This document shows, piece by piece, positions 9,470 through 18,322 of a DNA stretch of 30,717 nucleotides (position 1 is its first letter; the number at the start of each line of letters is the position of its first letter). Both the position numbers and the translations under genes were made by a program. Source of the DNA: Branchiostoma floridae (Eukaryota; Chordata; Leptocardii; Amphioxiformes; Branchiostomatidae); NCBI RefSeq assembly GCF_000003815.2, contig NC_049980.1:34603059-34633775 (forward strand), written 5' to 3'. The notes beneath the pieces were generated by a model. It saw only the letters and a program-made list of their open reading frames with translations. It had not been told where the DNA came from and did no database searches.

Positions 9470-9687
9470 TCTGCAAAACAAACAAACAAACAAAAACAAA
9501 CAGTGGATAACTATAGGGGTGCTTTGGTTCCTTTGGACATGTGCATGATGTTGTGTTTGCATAATGGTTGGGGCGTTTGGCCCGGAACCCAGAGGCCCTT
9601 GGTTCGAATCCCTCGGGATGTTACTGACATTTTGCTTTAGGAAACTAAGGCAGTTTATGCGACTTTCCTCACTTACAATCCCATACA
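9470..9687 (+). mobile_element. tRNA-derived SINE-like element
   Basis: A tRNA-like head at about 9562-9615: ATAATGGTTGGGGCGTTTGG, an anticodon-arm-like AACCCAGAGG, and an intact B box GGTTCGAATCC at 9601-9611. The A box is degenerate. An (AAAC)n simple repeat at 9476-9500 lies on the left. Downstream sequence to about 9680 is probably the body. A genuine tRNA is unlikely because the acceptor and D arms do not pair. Confidence 0.5.
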
Positions 9688-10013
9688 CAGGGTTCTAGCT
9701 AGTGCATTTTAGCATAGTGGGCCACTATGCTAAAATTTGTGATGCTACGCTCATTTTTAACTAGTGTAGTGGTGCTTTGCTATCATTTGCTTGTTCAACA
9801 ATGTCTAATCATTGTCTACACAATGAAAAATGATGATATGCCATTCAAAACTGACTGTGATGTTAACAGAGTACCAACTTTTAACTCAGTCTACATTATC
9901 AAAATCTCACTGTGGAGGGGCCAAGACCCCCTTTCCACACCAATCTCCTGATCGGCCACTTCGCTACCACGCCATTCCCACTACGCTAAAATGAAATCAT
10001 GGCTAGAACCCTG
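9688..10013. mobile_element. hAT-like non-autonomous element (family C)
   Basis: A 326-base element with ends CAGGGTTCTAGC and GCTAGAACCCTG, extended inward by matching CATTTTAGC.TAGTGGG blocks on both sides (9704-9722 and, inverted, 9978-9993). Repeated TAGCATAGTGG / CCACTACGCTA motifs act as subterminal repeats. No obvious target duplication remains and no transposase is present; the frame at 9727-9951 is inside it. Confidence 0.75.
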
Positions 10014-10250
10014 CTTACAACACGGCTAAGTTTTCCAAGTCTATCACTCTCGGGCCGCTACATTTAGATCCAGCAATTATTAGAGTTTGACTCTTACGGG
10101 CCAACCGGTGTGATAGGTTAAATGGGTAATCCTTGTAAGCCGTTGATTTATGCCTGGGTTTCTCGTCTACTTGGGAGCTATATCAGGCAGGGGTAGGCCT
10201 GGTTATGGAGATAATGCCAAAAGGGAACAGAGCATTGTAGAGACCTCTGT
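10014..10250. other. Intronic stretch with a small inverted repeat
   Basis: TCTATCAC.C.CGGGCC at about 10041-10057 is loosely mirrored by a GGCCAACCGGTGTGATAGG block at about 10100-10118. This suggests the remains of a small foldback element. No gene is seen. Confidence 0.3.
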
Positions 10251-11130
10251 TTGACAACCATGGACAAGCCTTTAGACCACTACCTACGCAAGGCCATTAA
10301 GACTCAGGCCTGCTTTCGTCATGTCACCTTCACAGTCTCCTTGAATTTTGTGCAGTTTAACTTCATCAGCCACTGTCTGTGCAAATTGTGTGGAATTACT
10401 AAAGCCAACTACATTTCGCTGTTGACGTCATTTCTCGACTTCCGGAACGTCAGTGAAGCGAATCAAACATCTGTAGAAGGTCGATGAGTTTGACCGAAAA
10501 TTTATGGTGAGTTCCTCCCTTTGTGCTGGAACAGACTTTAAACTTCACAACTTTGGATTCTTGAACACACATGAGCTTTCATTCAAATAAAGCCAACTCA
10601 TTTTTGAAGAGGTCACCTTTTCTCCAGTTGTGTTAAGTAAACGTAGTTTTACGTCATCAAAGCTAAAGCCAAATATTTCTTTGAGTTTCCATTTTTTTTT
10701 TTTGTCCGAGTAGTTGAAATTCATCAGATACAGTCTAGTCTACCTAAATGCATCAAAACTGGAGCAAACTCTTGCATCAAGTAATTACCTACATTTGAAT
10801 TCTGTGCAGGAGTCTGCATTCAGCAGAAACTGTCTTCATGAAAAAGTTAAAGCTAGAGCCAACTATTTCATCAAGTTGCAATTTTCACAAGTTTTGTGTC
10901 AGTACAATTGTACAAGTCATGTAGTTTAAATTGAGCAGCCTGACTGTCTCCAAAGTCAAAACTTAGCCAAGGTCTTATTTTTCATGAAGATGCCTTTTTC
11001 TCAATTTTGTGTCAGTAGTTTGAATTGAGCCGCTATTAAAGCAGAGGAATTAAAACTTAAGCAAAGCTATACATCAAGTCACCTTTTCTTGAAATTTGGC
11101 GCCAGTAGTTTAAACTGGGCTCTGGAGGTT
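10250..11130 (+). repeat. Degenerate tandem array, about 90-130 bp units
   Basis: A diverged unit including AAAGC.AGAGCCAACTATTTC, ATCAAGT.ACCTTTTCT, GTTTTGTGTCAGTAGTTT and AATTGAGC recurs about seven times between 10.4 and 11.1 kb. Landmarks are near 10400, 10590, 10665, 10850, 10960 and 11060. The frames at 10251-10487 and 10714-10929 are created by the repeats. The divergence indicates an old array. Confidence 0.55.
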
Positions 11131-11531
11131 TCATGTAAAATTAATGTAGTGATAGGATTACAATGTAAAATTTGCGAAGAAGCAGCCATAGTCTGACTAG
11201 TAGAAGTTCATCTGTCTTTGAATTCCAGTGTACTCTTTTTATTCAGAAGATCATTTGACAAATGAATGAAGACCTTTATTGACAATGTACATAATCATAT
11301 ACCCTCTGGGTTAAGTACAGGTCTCAACGAATTACTGTTGACAGAAGCTTGAAAATGTATGTACTAGTAGTCAACCAACACAAAAATCATATTCTACTTA
11401 CTAATAGTGAATTTGACTTCTTCTTACTTCTTTAGTTTGTGATATTGAAAAAATTAGAGACAGATATGTTTTGCAATCAAAGTTTTGTCTAAATTCATTA
11501 GGAATATGACGTGTGTATTACTGTGTATAAA
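11131..11531. other. Intronic stretch, no gene seen
   Basis: AT-rich sequence with no recognisable repeat or coding segment. Confidence 0.3.
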
Positions 11532-11868
11532 CAGGGTTGGACAAGTTTTCTAAAATTGACTTGTCCTATCAGGCAAGTACTTAAAACATTTACTTGCCCG
11601 AACCAACTTTTCACTTGCCCGAAATCTAAATGACGTTTTTCTAGGTATATTCATGGCCTTCAATGGAATTTTTGTTATTCAAGGCTCTATTTTCTGTGTT
11701 AATCAATGCTTGATGTCATGACTTTGAAAAGTAGCAAGTACATCAAAATCCCACTCGATGGAGAAAAGCTAACTTGTCCGATCGGGCAAGTGGGGAAGGA
11801 CATGCACTTGCCCGATTGGCATTTTCACTTGCCCGGGACTATAGGGCTAGTGGACTTGTTTATCCCTG
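11532..11868. mobile_element. hAT-like non-autonomous element (family E)
   Basis: A 337-base element starting CAGGGTTGGACAAGT and ending ACTTGTTTATCCCTG. It is flanked by ATAAA on both sides (11527-11531 and 11869-11873), a perfect 5-base target-site duplication. Inside, ACTTG(C/T)CCGA-type motifs recur at least six times in both orientations, including the near-perfect palindrome ACTTGTCCGATCGGGCAAGT at 11771-11790. No transposase coding. Confidence 0.85.
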
Positions 11869-12369
11869 ATAAAGTAGAGAAATATACTTAAATATGTTCT
11901 ACCAGTCCATAGATTGTGGGAGGTCATTTGTTAGGGTACAGAAAGGCTTTAGTTCCAAGGCTCTATCTGCTCCCTTGACAGAGCTTGCCCTTTCCAGTCC
12001 TTTCTGTTGGGGCTGCTGAATCCCAGTAAGGCCCAGACATGCAAATTATAACCTTTAAAACTACCTCTGCACCAGTTTGACACATTAATGCACATGTGGA
12101 GTATGAAGGTCATGTAGCGCCCTCTCATGGAGACCCATGTTGGTATGGTGGTAGCATGCACAGTCCAGTAGAATAAGTCAGTGTTCCAGCCTCTAGATTA
12201 ACAGGTTGAGACTTTGAATCTCAACTGTTGTTGCTCACGTGACCTAACACTGCCGGAGAGGGTTACTGTGCTTGGGCCAGGACCAATAGCTGCAGTTCGT
12301 GAGCATGCAGTGTGGATTGCAGAAACTGGGGAAGAACTGTCGCATGGGGGGCCATCAATTCACTGATAG
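11869..12369. other. Intronic stretch, no gene seen
   Basis: Short frames on the minus strand (11949-12161, 12263-12505) have no coding support. No transposon ends are visible in this interval. Confidence 0.3.
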
Positions 12370-12505
12370 AGTCAGCTTGCAATCCTATATAGTGAGCCCG
12401 CTGGATAGAGCCGCATGGAAGACTTAGAATGGGGGTCCCGTGTTCGAAGAGGATGTTAAAGGGAAAGGCCCAGGCATAGCAACTCCTCCCTGTAAAAATA
12501 TACAT
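12370..12505 (+). mobile_element. Possible SINE fragment
   Basis: The phrase GGTCCCGTGTTCGAAGAGG at about 12434-12452 resembles a B box followed by a GATGTTAAA...GGCCCAGGC body. The SINE at 27513 has a similar GGATGTTAAACTGTGATCC segment downstream of its head. The 5' head is not recognisable. Confidence 0.25.
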
Positions 12506-12518
12506 CCTGCTACAAAAC

Positions 12519-12960
12519 TAGGGGTGGGTACCGGTACAGAAAATTCAGGTCCAGCTACGGTCCAGGTCTAGAGGATCAGGTACAGGTCCGGACCTGAAAC
12601 TGGACCTGATTGTTTGTGAATGAGCAATACTGAAAAGGAACCTGTTTGGTGGAGTATCCTATCTTCATGTCGACAACACTAAGCCTTTGACCAAATTTGA
12701 CTGAAAAAGCTGGACACTTTGAACTATCAACTCTCCTCTACGTTGCTCTTGGTATTTTCTTGGACCAATAAGCCTCAAAATATGTGAACGCCTGCCACTA
12801 ATAGTGCTGGTATAATCTGTTCATTTTCTAACTGGTCCAACATCTGGTCTACTGAATTTTTTCAGGTCCGTTTTTTCCGGACTGGTCCAATGAGAAAAAA
12901 CAGTTTTTACCGGTACACCTTCTCGGTACTGCCGGCACACCTTACCGGTATCCACCCCTA
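12519..12960. mobile_element. Inverted-repeat element (family F)
   Basis: A 442-base element with 18-base terminal inverted repeats TAGGGGTGGGTACCGGTA and TACCGGTATCCACCCCTA, 17 of 18 complementary. Inside are repeated GGTCC, GACCTG and CCGGTAC motifs near both ends. There is no transposase frame. Ends of the TAGGGGTG type occur in hAT relatives, but I see no clear target duplication. A short derivative lies at 5657-5763. Confidence 0.78.
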
Positions 12961-13304
12961 ACAGAAACAGCAGGTAAACTTGCTGCCCTTAGTGCCACTC
13001 AGGTCACAGAACAATTGCTGCAGTACAAAAGGAAGAGCTCAAATTTCTACATCAACAGTTCAGAAGAGTCGCTCTGCACCTATTTTGTGACAGCCACTGC
13101 TTAGACTTACAATGTACATGACATTGTACAGAGCTCGTTTTCTACACAAGAGTTCGACCTAAAGTACATTTAGACATCACTTTCTTTGGATGCATCATCG
13201 TTGAAGACATCTTTAGTAAACAGTGCAGCAGTTTTTATGTCCAGCTTCAAGTTCAAGTATACAGCGCTGCCGCTGCCTCTTCGCCAGCTCAGCTTTATAT
13301 ATGC

Positions 13305-13435
13305 AACATCACAGGTAACCGCAGTCTGTTACAGGTACACTAACAGTACAAGTACAACATCACAGGTAACCGCAGTCTGTTACAGGTACACTAACAGTAC
13401 AAGTACAGCATCACAGGTAACCGCAATCTGTATAG
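13305..13435 (+). repeat. 51-bp minisatellite, 2.6 copies
   Basis: Unit starts at 13305, 13356 and 13407 (AACATCACAGGTAACCGCAG, then CTGTTACAGGTACACTAACA). The first two units are identical and the third breaks off after about 29 bases. Because 51 is divisible by three, the array gives a repetitive open frame (13186-13458) that should not be read as a gene. Confidence 0.92.
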
Positions 13436-13619
13436 TATTGCACTGTTATGCCAAATAGCAATACTGTGCTTTTTTATCTAGAAGTTGGCCCACTTTTCCT
13501 CCACTTAGTACTCTCCATCACAAAGGTATAAGCAGACAGTCAAGTAATTTTCTCTGATACTTAATGTCCAGAGACATAAGGTATAGGCTTGGGTAGTAGT
13601 ATATTTCATCCAGCGTACT

Positions 13620-13775
13620 GGTTGATATGTATGTCCTGCAGATGCAGTGATCTGTCATTTGATGATGGATACCACATACAATGTATGTATGCCCTGCAGA
13701 TGGAAAAATCTATCATCTGGTGATGGATACCGTATATATGGAGAAATCTGTCATCTGATGATGGATATCGATGGT
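13620..13775 (+). repeat. Degenerate short tandem repeat
   Basis: ATCTGTCATTTGATGATGGA, ATCTATCATCTGGTGATGGA and ATCTGTCATCTGATGATGGA occur at about 13650, 13708 and 13745, each followed by TA-rich or CCTGCAGATG sequence. The spacing is irregular (about 58 and 37 bases). Confidence 0.7.
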
Positions 13776-13929
13776 CCTGGGATAAGTGAAGTCTGGCAGC
13801 GGAAGTGGGAGACATTTATCATCCTGCTCCCAAAGCACTGTGCTCTTCTGTTTGTCACAGTGTGTTGACGAATTTATAATTGGTGATGGGGTGCTGGTCT
13901 GGTAATACTATATACTACTTTGTTGTTTC

Positions 13930-14519
13930 TTGAGTGGAACTCTTTGCCACAAACTCTGTGTCATCTTCAAGATAGATAGCTTTCAACAATGCTTGCAGCA
14001 AGATAGATGTGTAGAGGTCAGGTGTGACAGGTCATTCAGCTCTGTGTGTTCCTTTCTTTCTTCTTCTTCTTCTTTCCTCTTTTTCAGAAAAAAAAGTAGA
14101 TGTAGGGTGTTAGCTCCTTTCATGCAGAAAGATGTCTATATTGCTATACTTAGCTACTTTTCTTTTTAATTGCACACAACACTATAGGTTGAAACTGTTG
14201 GTATACATTGTAACAGTTGTAACTTGTATTGTGAGCAAGTGCTTGACAAAAGTCTACAGGGGAAACAGTTGGCATTTTTGCAAAAATGTTGCCTTTCTAG
14301 TTTTAAGGTTACATCATCAACTTCGTGTACTTGATGTTTAACTTACTGGTATTGTATCAATTATTGCGTTGCCTAAACCTTTCGTTATTTCTTGTATCTT
14401 TGATTTAATTTGATGTTAATGGCCTGGGGATTTCCCCCTAGGGCACATTTACAAATGCCAGTATGCGATATGTTTCCCATGGTGTTATCAACAAATAAAC
14501 AATTAACAAATCAACAACA
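13930..14519 (+). pseudogene. Decayed LINE 3' end
   Basis: At 13931-13955 one frame reads EWNSLPQTL, the LINE polymerase C-terminal hallmark. After a frameshift a second frame reads DSFQQCLQQDRCVEVRCDRSFS (about 13970-14040), the position of the usual SFK/LD helix. A 3' region follows, ending with TGGGGATTTCCCCCTAGGG (about 14425-14443) and a tail of AACAAATAAACAATTAACAA type (14489-14519), comparable with the LINE end at 7136-7156. The CT-rich run at 14053-14085 is a separate simple repeat. The coding part is inactivated by frameshift and stops. Confidence 0.6.
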
Positions 14520-14529
14520 TATAATTACC

Positions 14530-15190
14530 CTGTAGGGAGATTGTTGATCAATTTAAAATCAGCAGAAGTTACTCTTAGGCAGTTTGAAATCATTAGATTT
14601 TGTTCACGAGTCAATGAGATGTGGTATTTAAGATAACAGTTTGGGAACTGATATGATGATTACGCTGGGATTAATTAGCATATACGATGCAATGAAGCTG
14701 TTATTAGTATTAAGTGATCACATTTTGGCATCTGATGTTATAGTATAATATATCTCTTCATTAAGCCTTGTAGTTTCTTCAGGTTAGTAATTTGGTAATT
14801 ATTTAAGTCACCTTAAAACAAAGTTCATTAAGTGCTTTATTTGATATCGGAGTTTCAGTGACCCTTTGTCACCTTTTCTTAGGTTCAGGCAATTCTTTCT
14901 GGTTCTTTTTATTATGATGCTGCCATTTAACTTTGTGATAGAACATTAAATATAGCCGCACTAGGGACCCTGTAGAGGTATTGTTGATCAATCTGAAATC
15001 AGGAAAACTTACTAGCCGTGGCAGTTTGTAATCATCAGACTTGGGTCATCAGTTACAGGAACATGTTTTTTGATGATTAGAGTTTGGAACTGATATGGCC
15101 ATTACAGCAGACGTAAGGAGGATATACAATTGATTGAATCTGTGTTTGTTAATGATAACAGTTGGGGAACTGATAGGATCATTACAGAGC
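14530..15190 (+). repeat. Diverged direct duplication
   Basis: 14530-14669 and 14968-15108 align: CTGTAG.GA..TTGTTGATCAA, then AAATCAG, GGCAGTTTG.AATCAT.AGA, and TTTGG.AACTGATATG. A third partial match (AACAGTTGGGGAACTGATAGG) lies at about 15158-15178. The separation of the main copies is about 438 bases. Confidence 0.6.
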
Positions 15191-15984
15191 GCCCTTCCAA
15201 AGCTCAGGTCAATAGTAGAAACTCAGGGGAAACACAGGAGAAACACACCCTGCAGAAGAGGAGATACTCCCAGTGTGTATCTTCCCTTTTTTCCCTAGTC
15301 AGAGGGTTCCTAATGTTTGCTTTGGAGGATATATATCCGAAAGGTTTCCTTATGGTCAATTAGAAACTGTGATTCCAATGTGTTTCTCATGAGTTTCATG
15401 GTAATCAATCACTCCTAGGAGGAGAGCATAGCAGACAACAGGCTGGCAGGTCCTTGTGTGTCTGTGGGTGGAGCAATTGGTCACGGATATTAGCTATGTT
15501 TTCCATTGGGTTTCACATGTGTGTCCTTCAGTCACACATTAGAATCACAGTAGAAAAGTGTCCCAGTATGTGTCTACTGTATGACTGAGCTTTGCGAGGG
15601 CAGTTAAGGAGGATCGATGGTCCTTAGTTCATGAGGGCTGCATGAGGGCACGACCTGAGTCACTTGACTGATTATCTTAAAGTTTATTATGTTTCCAAAC
15701 TAAAGTTTATCATTGCAGCATGCTGCTAATGTTACGTTAGCTTTGACATTGAACATATAAAGTGAAAAACTGAAAGCACTAACAACTTTGTAAATGCAGT
15801 GGCAGTATGTTAATGAAATGTACATGTATGTCAGTTGACATTCCGTGTGTGGTTTGGTTTGATTCGGATCTCCATTTCTGTGCACCTACATGTTTAATCA
15901 GATACACCGATGCAGCTATTTCCAAAGAGGAATTTTGAGCCTTGATGTTAGATAATGGAAAAGTAATGGTGTAGCTTTCATGTA
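15191..15984. other. Intronic stretch, no gene seen
   Basis: Loose repetition of GGAAACACAGGAGAAACACA and CCCAGTGTGTAT-like phrases at 15220-15290 and 15530-15580, but no clear unit. No exon is visible. Confidence 0.3.
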
Positions 15985-16320
15985 ACTAGGCCAATTTTGT
16001 CCTGATTAATTACAAGGTTCCTGAGTGGGACACATCAGAACATACAGAGCAATTTACTCACCAGTGACTGAGCTATAGAGCAGACCCTACAAAGCCGGGT
16101 ACATTCCCCTCTTGCCTCTAAATTTCTGAAACACCACGAAGTCATTTGGTATTCCTTTGCTGAAAACTGATTTTGTCCCGATGAAATTAAGGTTTTTAAG
16201 TGGGACAGACCATATAGAGCAAAATTTTACTACACTGCTGTAAATTCATTTACTGGCATGGTGATTTTATCTTGCACCAGGAGGGACAGGAATTTTGCAG
16301 TGTTTTTAAGCTTCTGAGTT
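15985..16320 (+). repeat. Diverged tandem pair, about 175-bp unit
   Basis: ATTTTGTCCTGAT.AA.TTA.AAGGTT...GAGTGGGACA at about 15993-16033 recurs as ATTTTGTCCCGATGAAATTA...AAGTGGGACA at about 16171-16206, each followed by CATA.AGAGCAA.TTTAC. The copies are old and gapped. Confidence 0.5.
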
Positions 16321-16439
16321 GAAAGGATTCTGTAATAAGCACTGTTACAGTAATACATTGGAAGCTTGAAATAAATTGTCGGTCAATGGAGAGCTCACGA
16401 CAAACGCTTGCAGATAACAAGTTTGCAGATAACAGCAGA

Positions 16440-17372
16440 CCCACAGCGAGTTCCTCTGACGCCCCACTTGTTGCCCTCCTTCTGCCTTGTAATCACAGCC
16501 AAGAATTTCCAGGAAACAAACAATAATCTTGGAAGTTTCCTGGGAGTGTGCACATCACTGGCGAAGTCACCCAAACTGCCTTAGTTGTTGCAATCACAGC
16601 CCAGAATTTCCAGGAAACAACCAATAATCCTGGAAATGCATATTCCCAGTGTAATGAATTGGTGGTCAATGGTGAGGTAGAGGTCATGGCAAAGGTTTGC
16701 AGATAACTGAGGCTTCCTCACGCCCCACTTGGTGCCCACCTTCTGCCGTGTAATCACAGCACAGAATTTCCAGGAAACAAACAATAATCCTGGAAGTTTC
16801 CTGGGAGTGTGCACATCACTGGTGAAGTCACCCAAATTGCCTTAGTTGTTGTAATCACAGCCCAGAATTTCCAGGAAACAAACAAAATTAAATAATAATC
16901 CTGGAAGTTTCCTGGAATTGTGTGCATCACTGTTGAAGTCAACCAATCTGCCTTGTTGTAATCATAGCATAGAATTTCCAGGAAACAAACAATAATCCTG
17001 GAAATGCATATTCCCAGTGTAATGAATTGGTGGTCAATGGTGAGGTAGAGGTCATGGCAAAGGTTTGCAGATAACTGAGGCTTCCTCACGCCCCACTTGG
17101 TGCCCACCTTCTGCCGTGTAATCACAGCACAGAATTTCCAGGAAACAAACAATAATCCTGGAAATGCATATTCCCAGTGTAATGAATTGGTGGTCGATGG
17201 AGAGGTGGAGGTCATGGCAAAAGTTTACAGATAACAGGGGCTTCCTCACGCCCCACTATAGGTGCACACTGCCGTGTAATCACAGCACAGAATTTCCAAG
17301 AAAGAAACAATAATCCTGGAAGTTTCCTGGAATTGTATGCATCACTGGTGAAGTCACCCAAACTGAGGTCAA
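16440..17372 (+). repeat. Two-module higher-order tandem array
   Basis: A shared core AGAATTTCCAGGAAAC, followed by AATAATCCTGGAA, occurs at 16502, 16603, 16763, 16864, 16971, 17131 and 17289. The spacings are 101, 160, 101, 107, 160 and 158. Two interchangeable modules account for this. The short one carries TTTCCTGGGAGTGTGCACAT and GAAGTCACCCAAACTGCC. The long one carries AATGCATATTCCCAGTGTAA, GGTAGAGGTCATGGCAAAGG and CACGCCCCACTTGGTGCC. The order is S-L-S-S-L-L. The core can fold as TTCCAGGA/TCCTGGAA with a 12-base loop. The long minus-strand frame at 16754-17215 is a product of this repetition, not a gene. Confidence 0.92.
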
Positions 17373-17481
17373 GCTTGGCAGGATATTGACCATGGGGGAG
17401 TGGGTGTGTACTGGTGGAGGAAGGTGCAAGCATAGAGTGGGCGGCAAGACCATATGAGCAGATTTAAAAGATAAAAGTTAA

Positions 17482-17740
17482 GTTAAACCCTTCCCGCGCC
17501 TGATGGCGCATAGGGCGGCGCCCATCTCTATTTCCGTAGCAACGCAATCACTACAGCAGGGGGCTAGTCCACTGGTAGTGGTGTGTGTTCAACTTCCATA
17601 CTCTGTCCCGAATGCTGAGTGCTAAGCAGAGAACACAGCATGTACCATTTTTAAAGTCTTTGGTATGACTCGGCCGGGGATCGAACTCACGACCTACCGA
17701 ATGCAAGGCGAACACTCTACCCACTTGGCCATTGCACCGG
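17482..17740 (-). mobile_element. tRNA-derived SINE, second family, copy 2
   Basis: On the minus strand: CCGGTGCAATGGCCAAGTGG at the head, A box TGGCCAAGTGGG, and a good B box GAGTTCGATCC in the right position, followed by the body shared with 3548-3828. This copy has fewer CpG losses (CGCGCCTGATGGCGC against TGCACCAGATGGTGC in copy 1), so it is younger. It has an intact internal RNA polymerase III promoter layout. Confidence 0.87.
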
Positions 17741-17839
17741 TTGCTATGACCAGATTTAGAACATAACTTAAAGCATAAATCAGTCAGTCATCCTCAACTG
17801 ATGTGAAGCATGATGCTTTTTCAAGTAGCTCGTAGTTAT

Positions 17840-17946
17840 GCAATTATGCCGCTTTTCTACGGCTGTGTTCCTGACATTGTGTTAATTTCCCATTAAGGCT
17901 GACAGGGCATTTGAGTCTAATAAAGGTAAACAGATTGATTGATTGA
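17840..17946 (+). mobile_element. LINE 3' end with ATTG tail
   Basis: The segment ends AATAAAGGTAAACAGATTGA followed by TTGATTGA, a (GATT)n tail typical of CR1-like LINE 3' ends. Coding sequence is not recognisable upstream, so only the extreme 3' end is present. Confidence 0.45.
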
Positions 17947-18322
17947 CCCTTTTGGCCAAGCACAGTGTGTAGGGTTCTTTTCTGTGCTGAGAGTTCACGC
18001 TTGAGCCTTATATCCCTTAGATTAGAGAATAATCAGTCATTCAATAATTAGTTGATGCCTGGCCGCTCCAATTTAGCATAGATGTACAGCGTGGAAAGCA
18101 CCTAAATTTGGCATAAACTGATTACATTGTTAAGCTAAGCCGAGTTGCAAATCGTAATTATAGTACAACATAGAAGAACTTTACAAAAGAACTTTTATTG
18201 CACGACAATTGTACATATATGTAGCTGCTGTCATCCAGACTTTAGCATAGAGAGTGCCAGTTGTACCTACCACAGTGGTATAAAGCCTTGAACAAACCAT
18301 CAATCAGAAAATTGAGGGCAAC
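17947..18322. other. Intronic stretch, no gene seen
   Basis: AT-rich sequence without recognisable repeat or coding features. The array described next begins at about 18323 with TTTTGCCCCCACCATCCCTC. Confidence 0.3.

Noticed and set aside
9562-9615. Possible functional tRNA gene on the plus strand
   Set aside because: The B box is intact but the D arm and acceptor stem do not pair; it fits a SINE head better.
11771-11790. Palindrome ACTTGTCCGATCGGGCAAGT as a regulatory operator
   Set aside because: It is one of several ACTTGYCCGA subterminal motifs inside the family E element, so a transposon-end explanation is simpler.
13186-13458. 90-codon frame with repeated TSQVTAVCYRYTNST pattern
   Set aside because: Created by a 51-bp minisatellite whose period is divisible by three.
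16754-17215. 153-codon minus-strand frame, the longest uninterrupted frame in the window
   Set aside because: It lies wholly in the two-module tandem array. Its peptide repeats because the DNA repeats (the 160-bp modules alternate frame), and no splice or codon evidence supports it.
17482-17740. Possible functional tRNA gene on the minus strand
   Set aside because: Good A and B boxes, but the acceptor and anticodon arms do not form a cloverleaf and a second, longer copy exists at 3548-3828. It is a SINE.
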